The notes beneath the pieces were generated by a model, which worked only from the letters and a program-made list of their open reading frames with translations, was not told the origin of the DNA and made no database searches. Shown piece by piece: positions 1 to 5,688 of a stretch of DNA of 5,688 bases. The translations under genes were made by a program, and so were the position numbers. Origin of the DNA: an uncultured Bacteroidales bacterium. GTDB taxonomy: Bacteria > Bacteroidota > Bacteroidia > Bacteroidales > Muribaculaceae. Each line of letters begins with the position of its first letter. Positions within the stretch are counted from its first letter, which is position 1. The stretch spans positions 1 to 5,688 of the forward strand of contig CAMWNL010000142.1 of assembly GCA_947175585.1 (NCBI GenBank). Direction: 5' to 3'.

Positions 1-1033
1 GGTCTGCATAAGGTGTATGGATCGGAAAATCGTGAGCCGACGCCCATGAGATAAACTCACGCTTCCACTTGCTCATGACCTCGCTACGCCAACAAGCGAC
101 GGCGCCGTCATAAACAGTAAGCGAACGGTCGGGAACCACAAGATTCTCGTCTATGCCGATTATCTTGCCGAAGCCCTCACACTCGGGACAGGCTCCGTAA
201 GGGTTGTTGAAGTTGAACATCTGGTCAGACGGCTCCATGAAAGTAATGCCATCGGCCTCAAAGCGTTTTGAGAAAGACTTTCTCTGCACACCGCCGTCGG
301 TCCAAGCGAGCAGCACACACTCATCGTGACCCTCGAAAAAAGCCGTTTCGGCCGAGTCAGCGAGTCGCGAGAGTTCGTCGCCGGATTTAGCGACCGCAAG
401 ACGGTCGATAAGCAAATCATATCGGTCAGGACCGGCATCGGCTGCGTCTGATATCGACACAAAATTGCCCTGATGATCAACCAGACGCGAGTAACCCTCT
501 TTCTGATATATTTCGAGTTGAGTCGCGAAATCACGGCCATCGGGGAGGTGTATCGGAGACGCAATAGCGATTCGGGTACCTTCGGGCAAAGCAGTGGCAG
601 CAGCGACGATATCCTCGACCGACTGTTTTTTCACCTCTTCGCCACTCACGGGCGAATATGTGCGGCCGATACGACCGAACAGCATGCGAAGATAGTCATA
701 GATTTCAGTCGATGTGCCGACCGTCGAGCGAGGATTGCGCGTGTTGACCTTCTGCTCGATTGCGATTGCCGGAGGTAGTCCGCGAATGAAATCACACTCA
801 GGTTTGCGGAGTTTACCCAGAAACTGACGCGCATAGCTCGAAAGGCTCTCGACATAACGACGACGCCCTTCGGCATAGAGTGTGTCAAACGCCAACGATG
901 ATTTACCTGAGCCGGACAGACCTGTAACAACGATAAATTTGCCTCGCGGAAGTTCGACGTTGATGTTTTTAAGATTGTTGACTCGTGCACCTCGCACGAT
1001 AATATTATTATTTTTTACTTCTTTTTTTGCCAT
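1..1033 (-). CDS. uvrA: UvrA, excinuclease ABC subunit A (N-terminal 344 residues; cut by window edge)
   Basis: UvrA is the damage-recognition ATPase of cytoplasmic nucleotide excision repair; it loads UvrB at lesions. Reading down from the ATG at 1033-1031, the protein begins [10 protein letters not shown] and has the first ABC ATPase Walker A loop GLSGSGKSS at residues 38-46, the UvrA-typical [16 protein letters not shown] with the Q-loop glutamine (Q70), and [17 protein letters not shown] at about 100-116. The UvrB-binding and insertion region follows (about 120-250), then [17 protein letters not shown] at 273-289. The family is about 940 residues, so the rest, including the signature motif and second ATPase, lies beyond the left edge. 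One oddity: the zinc site of the first ATPase half normally has two CxxC pairs, but only the second (C282, C285) is present; the first is replaced by FEADGITF. The start is supported by the promoter at 1065-1095 and by alignment from memory with E. coli UvrA, which begins only a few residues later. Confidence 0.97.
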   Translation of the reverse strand, partial: MAKKEVKNNNIIVRGARVNNLKNINVELPRGKFIVVTGLSGSGKSSLAFDTLYAEGRRRYVESLSSYARQFLGKLRKPECDFIRGLPPAIAIEQKVNTRNPRSTVGTSTEIYDYLRMLFGRIGRTYSPVSGEEVKKQSVEDIVAAATALPEGTRIAIASPIHLPDGRDFATQLEIYQKEGYSRLVDHQGNFVSISDAADAGPDRYDLLIDRLAVAKSGDELSRLADSAETAFFEGHDECVLLAWTDGGVQRKSFSKRFEADGITFMEPSDQMFNFNNPYGACPECEGFGKIIGIDENLVVPDRSLTVYDGAVACWRSEVMSKWKREFISWASAHDFPIHTPYAD

Positions 1034-1064
1034 AGAAATTATAACAATTTGGAGAGACAGATTA

Positions 1065-1095
1065 CAAAGATACTTAAAATTCAGGCTAAAACAAA
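1065..1095 (-). promoter_or_regulatory. Bacteroidetes-type promoter for uvrA
   Basis: On the minus strand there is TTTG at 1095-1092, a 19-base spacer, then TATCTTTG at 1072-1065, a full match to the Bacteroidetes -33/-7 pattern (TTTG, 19-21 bases, TAnnTTTG). Transcription would start near 1059, leaving a leader of about 25 bases before the uvrA ATG. The element lies in the 102-base gap after the holA stop, so uvrA can be transcribed independently of holA. The leader has no strong Shine-Dalgarno sequence, as is usual in this phylum. Confidence 0.75.
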
Positions 1096-1135
1096 ATCAA
1101 GATAAAAGTAAAATCAGGAGAGCGATTACGGGTCT

Positions 1136-2170
1136 CTAAAATCTGATGTTGCCCGGGGCGGTGAGTATATGGAAAAGAAGATCGTGGAACAACTGGTGGT
1201 CAGTCTGACGCGACCCGACACCTTTGCTCATGGCGTCATAGCGACGGACAGCCGCAATAATCTCAATAATCTGGAATGCGTTATAGTATTGCATAGCTGT
1301 ACGATAACGTTTCAGCTGTCCGGGCCAACGCAGCTTCAGCTCGGCCATCATGGTGGCGTCACTGCGGTCTGTGCAATAATAGGCCGCCAACAGGTCGGCA
1401 AAGAAATTGAATATCGTTGCCGAAGTCACGACCAGCGAATTATTCTTGGGATTGGCACGGAAATACTCAGCAATCATGAATACTTTGCCGGCATCTTTAA
1501 CGGCAAGCGCATCGACAAGTTCATAATTATTGTAATCCTTGCTCATGCCTATATTGCGCTCGACCGCCTCAGCCGTCACTGTCGCCCCGGCCCCAAGCGC
1601 CGTCGTCAACTTTTCGATTTCATTATAGAGACGGCTTAAATCAGTGCCTACATAGTCACGGAGCATCTCAAGAGCCTTAGGTTCGGCCTTGAGGCCTTTA
1701 CGCTTAATAAATTCGCTGATAACGGCCGGAGCATTGAATTCGGATAATTTTTTTGATTCGAAATTAACTCCGTTAGCCTTAACGGCGGCAAGCAGCTCTT
1801 TGCCTTTAGCCTGCTCGCCCCGGCAACAAATAACAAGAATAGTCGTGGCCGACGGAGCGGCAACATAACGGTGGAGCTGATTTAACTTTGCAGCCGGCAC
1901 GGCCTGAGCTTCTTTCAGGATGACCACCTGACGGTCGGCCATCATAGGATATTGCATACACAGATCCATCACCGCGCCCGGCTCTGTGTCAGGAGCGTAG
2001 ACCACATGAAGATTAAACTCGCGCTCCTCCGCGGTCAGAATATTTTCGAAACGACGCACCAGATCGTCAATGTAGTAACCCTCCTCGCCATGAATAAGAT
2101 ATACGGGCGAATATTGTTTTGCTGCCAGTTGTCGGCAGAGAGAATCGTATGTTACGGCAGGTGCGGCCAT
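1136..2170 (-). CDS. holA: DNA polymerase III subunit delta (HolA)
   Basis: HolA is the delta subunit of the cytoplasmic clamp loader, which opens the beta sliding clamp and helps load it on primed DNA. The 344-residue length is normal for the family. Residues 20-36 ([17 protein letters not shown]) match the start of domain I, where delta has a degenerate, non-ATP-binding P-loop. Residues 75-87 ([13 protein letters not shown]) match the family's PFFSDRRVVVVKN-like strand, and 173-188 ([16 protein letters not shown]) the conserved domain II helix DL..L.NEI.KL. The C-terminal collar domain (about 215-336) ends with [10 protein letters not shown] at 311-320, resembling the D.KSKG(V/I)G motif seen in Bacteroidota members. 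The start at 2170 leaves a natural N-terminus and lies about 28 bases below a likely transcription start. Stop is TAG. It is divergent from the HsdR-N-like gene and co-directional with uvrA. Confidence 0.96.
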   Translation of the reverse strand: MAAPAVTYDSLCRQLAAKQYSPVYLIHGEEGYYIDDLVRRFENILTAEEREFNLHVVYAPDTEPGAVMDLCMQYPMMADRQVVILKEAQAVPAAKLNQLHRYVAAPSATTILVICCRGEQAKGKELLAAVKANGVNFESKKLSEFNAPAVISEFIKRKGLKAEPKALEMLRDYVGTDLSRLYNEIEKLTTALGAGATVTAEAVERNIGMSKDYNNYELVDALAVKDAGKVFMIAEYFRANPKNNSLVVTSATIFNFFADLLAAYYCTDRSDATMMAELKLRWPGQLKRYRTAMQYYNAFQIIEIIAAVRRYDAMSKGVGSRQTDHQLFHDLLFHILTAPGNIRF

Positions 2171-2192
2171 CGGGAGTTAAGAAATAAAGTTG

Positions 2193-2200
2193 TAAATTTG
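2193..2200 (+). promoter_or_regulatory. Possible -7 element for the HsdR-N-like gene
   Basis: TAAATTTG is a full match to the Bacteroidetes -7 consensus on the plus strand, placed about 28 bases before a plausible leader end at the ATG at 2235. No TTTG or TTG is seen at the expected 19-21 base distance upstream, so the promoter may be weak or the match fortuitous. It would overlap the holA promoter and start region. Confidence 0.4.
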
Positions 2201-2203
2201 TAG

Positions 2204-2235
2204 CGAAGATACGAAAAAAAAAGCTCAGTGACAAA
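2204..2235 (-). promoter_or_regulatory. Probable promoter for holA
   Basis: On the minus strand there is TTTG at 2235-2232, a 20-base spacer and TATCTTCG at 2211-2204, one mismatch from TAnnTTTG. The predicted start near 2198 gives a leader of about 28 bases before the holA ATG. Two oddities: the -33 element shares a base with the ATG of the divergent gene (2235), and the spacer contains a run of nine identical bases (T9 on this strand, 2222-2214). Confidence 0.6.
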
Positions 2236-2684
2236 TGGATTTAAACCTGCCATCATTTGACTGCCGCCTCTCTCGCGGTGACGACGGAGTGACGCGCATC
2301 TATGACCGTCTGCGCCGAAAATCTGTCGCGCTCACACCTGAGGAGTGGGTCAGGCAGCATTTCGTCAATTTTCTCGTGTCGGAGCTCGGGTATCCAAGCG
2401 GATTGATGGCCAATGAAGTCAGTATCAAACTCAACCGCACAGCCCGACGCTGTGATACAATCATTTATAGCCGTGAGGGCAGACCGCTCGCAATCGTGGA
2501 GTATAAAGCACCGACCATCACAATTACGCAATCGGTCTTTGACCAGATAGCACGCTACAACAGCGTCATCGGAGCGCCATATCTGATAGTCAGCAACGGA
2601 CTTACGCACTACTGCTGCAGGTTTGACAGCAATGCGCAGTCATATACGTTTCTGCGTGAGATACCATCTTACGCAGAGCTGTAA
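2235..2684 (+). CDS. Stand-alone HsdR N-terminal-like (PDDEXK) protein
   Basis: This 149-residue protein resembles the N-terminal nuclease domain of type I restriction HsdR (HSDR_N_2-type family) without helicase or other HsdR domains. A helical part, EEWVRQHFVNFLVSELGYP (36-54), precedes a PDDEXK-type core: E61 in NEVSIKL, D74 in RRCDTIIY, and E89-Y-K91 in LAIVEYKAP. After these comes QIARYNSVIGAPYLIVSNG (104-122) with the Q..RY motif of HsdR nucleases. All expected catalytic acidic and lysine positions are present, so it could be an active nuclease, or a DNA-binding relic. No hsdM or hsdS is in view. I recall similar genes beside holA in many Bacteroidota, which would argue for a housekeeping DNA role rather than restriction; that is memory, not checked. 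It diverges from holA and ends 2 bases before the end of the convergent beta-barrel gene. Cellular role unknown. Confidence 0.85.
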   Translation: MDLNLPSFDCRLSRGDDGVTRIYDRLRRKSVALTPEEWVRQHFVNFLVSELGYPSGLMANEVSIKLNRTARRCDTIIYSREGRPLAIVEYKAPTITITQSVFDQIARYNSVIGAPYLIVSNGLTHYCCRFDSNAQSYTFLREIPSYAEL

Positions 2685-2686
2685 TA

Positions 2687-3310
2687 TCAAAAGAAGTAAG
2701 CCAGACGGATATTCCAGTAACGGTTACGGGCGCTGTAATTGTCGAGCAGAGTAGTTTTCAGCGCATAAGTCATGCCCCAGCAATAGGTATATGAAATCTG
2801 CCAGCGCTTATACAGCTCCACGCCTCCGCCGACCGAAAGACTGAGGTCTCCGCCGGCATAATCAAAGGCCTTACATTTATTATGACCCAACAAGATGTCG
2901 AAATCAGGACCGCCGTATACAAACGGAGCGATAATGTCTTCAACACCGTTAAGTCTGGTCCACTTGAAGCGCAGATGGAGAGGTATCTGGAGATAATGCA
3001 GCATAGCGCGTTCGTCGCCGTAGCCCTGTGAAGCCCAGACTTTGCGTTCACCGAGATTAACTTTCGCACCGAGTTGATTATATAACAAGCCCATATCCAT
3101 GCCGAAGCCGAGTCCGGGGAACATCATCTCAGCCTGGACACCGGCCTGATAGCCGATTGTCGACGATATAGTGACAAGATCTTGCTTGAAATTCAGGTTA
3201 GTATGCTCCACGCCTGCAATTGCAGCATAACGGAACTGAGCATTTGCCGCCAAGCCCGAGGCCGCGACCATTACCAATATGGCTAAAAGTTTGACGATCT
3301 GACGTTTCAT
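2687..3310 (-). CDS. Secreted outer-membrane beta-barrel protein, PorT-like family
   Basis: The 207-residue product opens with a clear Sec signal peptide: MKRQ, a hydrophobic core at about 5-21 and a likely signal peptidase I cut after ANA (22-24), leaving Q25. The mature part has alternating polar/hydrophobic strands with glycine and aromatic residues (FRYAAIAGVEHTNL, YQAGVQAEMMF, FGMDMGLLYNQLGAKV, YLQIPLHLRFKW, PFVYGGPDFDILLG, LSLSVGGGVELY, QISYTYCWGM) and ends NIRLAYFF, a terminal-phenylalanine barrel signature. IPLHLRFKW followed by PFVYGGPDF is the hallmark of the Bacteroidota OMP_b-brl_2/PorT-like family (IP.LLK, P.. .GP). Small barrels of this group sit in the outer membrane; substrate and partners are unknown. 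PorT itself belongs to type IX secretion, but nothing here links this paralogue to that system. The start at 3310 gives a complete signal peptide and lies about 17 bases downstream of a predicted transcription start. Confidence 0.85.
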   Translation of the reverse strand: MKRQIVKLLAILVMVAASGLAANAQFRYAAIAGVEHTNLNFKQDLVTISSTIGYQAGVQAEMMFPGLGFGMDMGLLYNQLGAKVNLGERKVWASQGYGDERAMLHYLQIPLHLRFKWTRLNGVEDIIAPFVYGGPDFDILLGHNKCKAFDYAGGDLSLSVGGGVELYKRWQISYTYCWGMTYALKTTLLDNYSARNRYWNIRLAYFF

Positions 3311-3333
3311 TGTGTTATATTGATTTACGTCGG

Positions 3334-3341
3334 CAAAGATA
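3334..3341 (-). promoter_or_regulatory. -7 promoter element for the beta-barrel gene
   Basis: TATCTTTG on the minus strand is identical to the uvrA -7 box and fully matches TAnnTTTG. It is placed to start transcription near 3328, giving a short leader before the ATG at 3310. The only TTTG upstream (3357-3354) is just 12 bases away, too close for a normal -33 element, so the upstream half is poorly conserved. Confidence 0.5.
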
Positions 3342-3385
3342 GTTTAAAATTCTCAAACAGCCTTATAATTAACGCTTTTTATGTC

Positions 3386-3397
3386 ATCTCATGAGAT
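3386..3397. repeat. 12-base perfect palindrome in the divergent spacer
   Basis: ATCTCATGAGAT reads the same on both strands and does not extend further. It sits in the 142-base region between the divergent beta-barrel and DUF4199-like genes, just upstream of the likely -33 region of the latter (about 3403). The position would suit a dimeric regulator, but a palindrome of this length is expected about once by chance in a window of this size. Confidence 0.35.
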
Positions 3398-3402
3398 TTA
3401 AT

Positions 3403-3433
3403 TTTTCAGTCACAATAATTTACTTTAACTTTG
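3403..3433 (+). promoter_or_regulatory. Probable promoter of the DUF4199-glycosyltransferase operon
   Basis: TAACTTTG at 3426-3433 fully matches the Bacteroidetes -7 box. A T-rich stretch with TTTT at 3403-3406 lies 19 bases upstream and could be a degenerate TTTG -33 element. Transcription would begin near 3440, about 13 bases before the ATG at 3453. No other good promoter is visible before the next three genes, so this one probably drives the four-gene run. Confidence 0.6.
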
Positions 3434-3452
3434 CAGTCTAACACATAATAAT

Positions 3453-4034
3453 ATGTCATTTATCAATAACACAAAAGGCAAGGGCAAGACCATCTATCGC
3501 CGCGGAGCTGATGACGGTCTTTGGTTCGGCATATATCTGTCACTGCTGTTTCTGGCGTCGGTGAATTCAATCTATTCGGGGTTCGCCTGCTTAGCGGCAC
3601 TGGCGATGATGATCGCTGTGCCGTTCATAATCTTTTATTTCCTGCGACGCGGCTATCGGGCTGACAACTGCATGAGCCCGTTCTCCGGTCTGTGGCTTCA
3701 CGGCATCTGCATCTTCTTTTTCGGCTCGCTCCTAGCGGCACTGACAGCATATATCTACCTGCGGTTTTTCAATCCGGCCTATATAACCAATGTAGTCGAC
3801 CTGGCAATTGAACTCTACGGATCGGTTGACACCCCGGAAGCCCACGAAATGAGTTCGGTATTACAGAAGGCCAAAGATTCACACATGTTGCCGACCGCCC
3901 AGGGAACCGCCGTGCAATTAATATGGATGGGCGTTTTCACCGGCTCTCTGCTGTCAATGGTTCTGTCGGCAATCGTCAGAGCCGCCAATCGCCCGACTCT
4001 GCCGCCGCCACCGCCACCGGCTCAATTTAACTGA
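3453..4034 (+). CDS. DUF4199-like four-helix inner-membrane protein
   Basis: The 193-residue protein has a short basic cytoplasmic start (KGKGKTIYRR) and four likely membrane helices at about 22-40, 43-64, 80-104 and 153-176. A soluble segment of about 45 residues lies between the third and fourth helices (NPAYITNVVDLAIELYGSVDTPEAHEMSSVL). Length, helix spacing, the Y/F-N-P sequence after helix 3 and the position before a GT2 gene match what I know of DUF4199 proteins, a Bacteroidota family with no established function. No signal peptide or catalytic motif is seen. The C-terminus is an odd tail, PTLPPPPPPAQFN, with six consecutive prolines at 184-189 encoded by mixed CCG/CCA codons. It is the first gene of the operon, 18 bases before the glycosyltransferase. 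A role as lipid-linked-sugar partner of that enzyme is only a guess. Confidence 0.75.
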   Translation: MSFINNTKGKGKTIYRRGADDGLWFGIYLSLLFLASVNSIYSGFACLAALAMMIAVPFIIFYFLRRGYRADNCMSPFSGLWLHGICIFFFGSLLAALTAYIYLRFFNPAYITNVVDLAIELYGSVDTPEAHEMSSVLQKAKDSHMLPTAQGTAVQLIWMGVFTGSLLSMVLSAIVRAANRPTLPPPPPPAQFN

Positions 4035-4052
4035 TTTTAATCTCACGAAAAG

Positions 4053-5006
4053 ATGGATATTTCCGTTGTTGTACCATTATATAATGAAGCCGAATCGCTA
4101 CCCGAACTTGAGCGCTGGATCGCCCGGGTAATGGAGGCCAACGGCTTCAGCTACGAGATAATCTTCGTCAACGATGGCTCGACCGACGAATCGTGGTCAG
4201 TCATCAAATCCCTGCAGAAGACCAATCCGGCTGTCAGGGGCGTATCGTTCCGCCGGAACTACGGCAAATCTCCGGCTCTCAACACAGGGTTCCGACGAGC
4301 AAAAGGCGACGTAGTCATTACGATGGACGCTGACCTGCAGGACAGCCCCGATGAAATCCCCGAACTCTACCGCATGATAACAGCCGAAGGATATGATCTC
4401 GTGTCGGGCTATAAGCAGAAGCGCTATGACCCGTTGTCAAAGACTATCCCGACCAAACTTTTCAACGCCACCGCACGACGCGTGAGCGGCATCAAGAACC
4501 TCCACGACTTCAACTGTGGACTTAAAGCCTACCGCCACAAAGTCATCGAGCGCATCGAAGTCTACGGCGACATGCACCGCTACATACCCTATCTCGCCAA
4601 GCTCGCCGGATTTAACCGCATCGGCGAGAAGGTCGTGCATCATCAGGCGCGTAAATACGGCAAGACAAAATTCGGGCTCGACCGCTTTGTCAACGGCTAT
4701 CTTGACCTCGCGACACTGTGGTTCACCGGTCGGTTCGGAGCCAAGCCGATGCACTTCTTCGGTCTCCTCGGCAGTCTGATGTTTATACTTGGCTTTATCG
4801 CCGTGGTGATAGTCGGCGCCGTAAAACTATGGAACATGAACCACGGCTACAACTATATCCTCGTCACCAACTCTCCTTATTTCTATCTGTCGCTGGTGAT
4901 GATGCTACTCGGGTCGCAACTGTTTTTAGCCGGATTTGTAGGCGAGCTCGTGGTGCGCAACTCGCCCTCACGCAACGATTACGAAATTGATGAAGAATTG
5001 AGCTGA
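4053..5006 (+). CDS. GT2 glycosyltransferase, DPM1/GtrB/ArnC-like (polyprenyl-phosphate sugar transferase)
   Basis: The 317-residue enzyme has an N-terminal GT-A domain and two C-terminal membrane helices, the layout of GtrB/ArnC-type enzymes that transfer a sugar from a nucleotide donor to undecaprenyl phosphate at the cytoplasmic side of the inner membrane. Visible motifs are ISVVVPLYNEAESLPEL (3-19), IIFVNDGSTDES (36-47, with D41 for the nucleotide), RRNYGKSPALNTGF (67-80), and the metal-binding MDADLQDSPDEIP (91-103, DAD at 92-94). HDFNCGLKAYRHKV (151-164) and HHQARKYGKTKFG (196-208) are acceptor-side motifs of the DPM1-like bacterial subgroup. Helices lie at about 233-258 and 276-302, the second ending GFVGELVVRN. 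The sugar cannot be told from sequence. It follows the DUF4199-like gene by 18 bases, and its TGA overlaps the next ATG by one base, suggesting translational coupling. The start is supported by the family's usual N-terminus immediately before the first strand. Confidence 0.93.
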   Translation: MDISVVVPLYNEAESLPELERWIARVMEANGFSYEIIFVNDGSTDESWSVIKSLQKTNPAVRGVSFRRNYGKSPALNTGFRRAKGDVVITMDADLQDSPDEIPELYRMITAEGYDLVSGYKQKRYDPLSKTIPTKLFNATARRVSGIKNLHDFNCGLKAYRHKVIERIEVYGDMHRYIPYLAKLAGFNRIGEKVVHHQARKYGKTKFGLDRFVNGYLDLATLWFTGRFGAKPMHFFGLLGSLMFILGFIAVVIVGAVKLWNMNHGYNYILVTNSPYFYLSLVMMLLGSQLFLAGFVGELVVRNSPSRNDYEIDEELS

Positions 5007-5527
5007 TGAAGCGACTGAGATTATTAATATTATCCGTGGCATTGTGCGGATTGCTTCACGTGGGGCTGTCGCTCACGTCATGCAGCAACACCGGCTGCAC
5101 CGAAAACCGCAATGCCGTGCCGCTGGCCGAATTTTTCAACTCCACCACCGGCCAGACCGTCGGGTTTGACTCAATCGAGATCACCGGGGTCGGTCAGCCT
5201 GCCGACAGTGTGCTGAGTGAAGCCGGCGACATCATCACTCAGGTCTATCTCCCAATGCGACCGACCCACAACAGCGTCGCATGGTGTTTCGCTTATAAAT
5301 GGGAATACCTCGATTATCCGGAACTTAACGACACGATAGAGTTTGTCTATGACAGCACTCCGTTTTTTGCCTCGGCCGACTGCGGAGCATATTACAAGTA
5401 TCATATAACTGAAATGACATATACCAACCATCTTATCGACCGCGTGGAGATTACAGACTCACTCATCACCAATATCGACAAGGTCTATGTCAACATCTAT
5501 TTCCGCGTTCAATCTGACGATAAATGA
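5006..5527 (+). CDS. DUF6452-like lipoprotein
   Basis: The 173-residue product begins MKRLRLLILS with a hydrophobic core and a lipobox LTSC (23-26), so it should be cleaved and lipidated at C26. Residue +2 is serine and no acidic cluster follows the cysteine (SNTGCTENRN), so there is no sign of the Bacteroidota lipoprotein surface-export signal; a periplasm-facing outer-membrane anchor is more likely. The body is rich in beta-type segments and aromatic residues (SIEITGVG, IITQVYLPM, IEFVYD, KYHITEMTY, DRVEITDSLI, KVYVNIYFRV) and has three further cysteines (C31, C94, C126). N-terminal C.ENR..VPL.EFF and general shape resemble DUF6452, a Bacteroidales family of unknown function; this is recognition from memory. 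It starts inside the glycosyltransferase stop (TGATG), and its own stop overlaps the next start (ATGA). Confidence 0.75.
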   Translation: MKRLRLLILSVALCGLLHVGLSLTSCSNTGCTENRNAVPLAEFFNSTTGQTVGFDSIEITGVGQPADSVLSEAGDIITQVYLPMRPTHNSVAWCFAYKWEYLDYPELNDTIEFVYDSTPFFASADCGAYYKYHITEMTYTNHLIDRVEITDSLITNIDKVYVNIYFRVQSDDK

Positions 5528-5688
5528 ATAGGACTCTCCACATAAGATTGCTCATAATCGCGGTTGCCGCCATCAGCCTGTGGGCCATGCCGGCCGCCGG
5601 ACAATCAAAACGCCGCATCAACCCCGTCGAGACACCGGCGACCGTCACCCAGAGCATCAACGAGGCGCGAAACGACAGCACACGTATG
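5524..5688 (+). CDS. Exported protein, likely DUF6048-like (first 55 residues; cut by window edge)
   Basis: An open frame begins at the ATG overlapping the previous stop by four bases (ATGA) and stays open to the last base. The start MNRTLHIR, a hydrophobic stretch at about 9-22 and a likely signal peptidase I site near PAAGQ (23-27) indicate export to the periplasm or outer membrane. The rest visible, QSKRRINPVETPATVTQSINEARNDS in two pieces, is polar and not diagnostic. The identification rests on context: in Bacteroidales I recall DUF6452 genes being followed by DUF6048 genes, which encode exported, possibly barrel-forming proteins of unknown function. The family name is therefore tentative; the existence of the gene and its export signal are better supported. 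Confidence 0.6.
   Translation, partial: MNRTLHIRLLIIAVAAISLWAMPAAGQSKRRINPVETPATVTQSINEARNDSTRM

Noticed and set aside
160..564. 134-codon minus-strand frame within uvrA in another phase
   Set aside because: The uvrA frame across the same bases reads as clear UvrA sequence; this one is Arg/Ser/Leu-rich and matches nothing.
1038..1045. TATAAT-like sequence (minus strand) just upstream of the uvrA ATG
   Set aside because: It is only about 5-12 bases from the start codon, and a full Bacteroidetes-type promoter lies at the proper distance at 1065-1095.
1118..1138. AGAG...CTCT hairpin at the end of holA as a terminator
   Set aside because: Four-base stem, no T-run on the minus strand after it.
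1169..1639. 156-codon plus-strand open frame antisense to holA
   Set aside because: It mirrors the codon structure of a well-conserved holA frame, has no recognisable domain or promoter and is low-complexity in composition; a shadow frame.
1684..1698. GGCCTTGAGGCC inverted/direct repeat
   Set aside because: Short and fully explained by codons of holA (KGLKAEP).
2668..2700. CTTAC...GTAAG inverted repeat at the convergent gene ends, a possible bidirectional terminator
   Set aside because: Only a 5-base stem with a 23-base loop and no T-tract; too weak.
4437..4779. Open frames on both strands inside the glycosyltransferase gene
   Set aside because: They overlap the GT2 domain, whose motifs are intact in the main frame, and have no features of their own.
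1..5688. CRISPR arrays, insertion sequences, tRNA/rRNA genes, restriction-modification or phage defence island
   Set aside because: No spaced direct repeats, transposase motifs, terminal inverted repeats or RNA-gene sequence seen; the HsdR-N-like protein stands alone without methylase, specificity or helicase genes.

Overview
The window looks like chromosomal DNA of a Bacteroidota organism, most likely order Bacteroidales (a Muribaculaceae-like genome would fit, but that level is a guess). Three things point there: the promoters match the Bacteroidetes sigma-factor pattern (TTTG, about 19-20 bases, TAnnTTTG) rather than the E. coli one; start codons lack clear Shine-Dalgarno sequences and sit behind A-rich leaders; and the gene families (Bacteroidota-type HolA, stand-alone HsdR-N protein, DUF4199, DUF6452/DUF6048-like proteins, PorT-like beta-barrel) are typical of that phylum.

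Layout. Left part, minus strand: the first 344 codons of uvrA (running off the left edge), preceded by holA; each has its own recognisable promoter. Then comes a 64-base divergent spacer and, on the plus strand, a small PDDEXK nuclease-like protein resembling only the N-terminal domain of type I restriction HsdR. It ends 2 bases from the end of a convergent minus-strand gene for a secreted outer-membrane beta-barrel protein. A 142-base divergent spacer containing two opposed promoter motifs and a 12-base perfect palindrome separates this from a plus-strand run of four genes that continues past the right edge: a four-helix DUF4199-like membrane protein, a DPM1/GtrB-like polyprenyl-phosphate glycosyltransferase, a DUF6452-like lipoprotein and the start of an exported DUF6048-like protein.

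How they work together. uvrA (nucleotide excision repair) and holA (clamp-loader delta subunit) are DNA-maintenance genes, but their separate promoters do not suggest obligatory co-transcription. The right-hand genes are packed tightly (gap of 18 bases, then overlaps of 1 and 4 bases) and are almost certainly one operon. The glycosyltransferase would charge a lipid carrier at the cytoplasmic face of the inner membrane, with one small membrane protein encoded before it and two exported proteins after it. That makes an envelope-modification role plausible but unproven.

There is no sign of mobile elements, CRISPR, RNA genes or horizontal transfer. Most of the window is ordinary core genome; the parts most worth a second look are the uncharacterised envelope operon, the overlapping divergent holA promoter region, the orphan HsdR-N protein and the UvrA zinc site that lacks its first cysteine pair.
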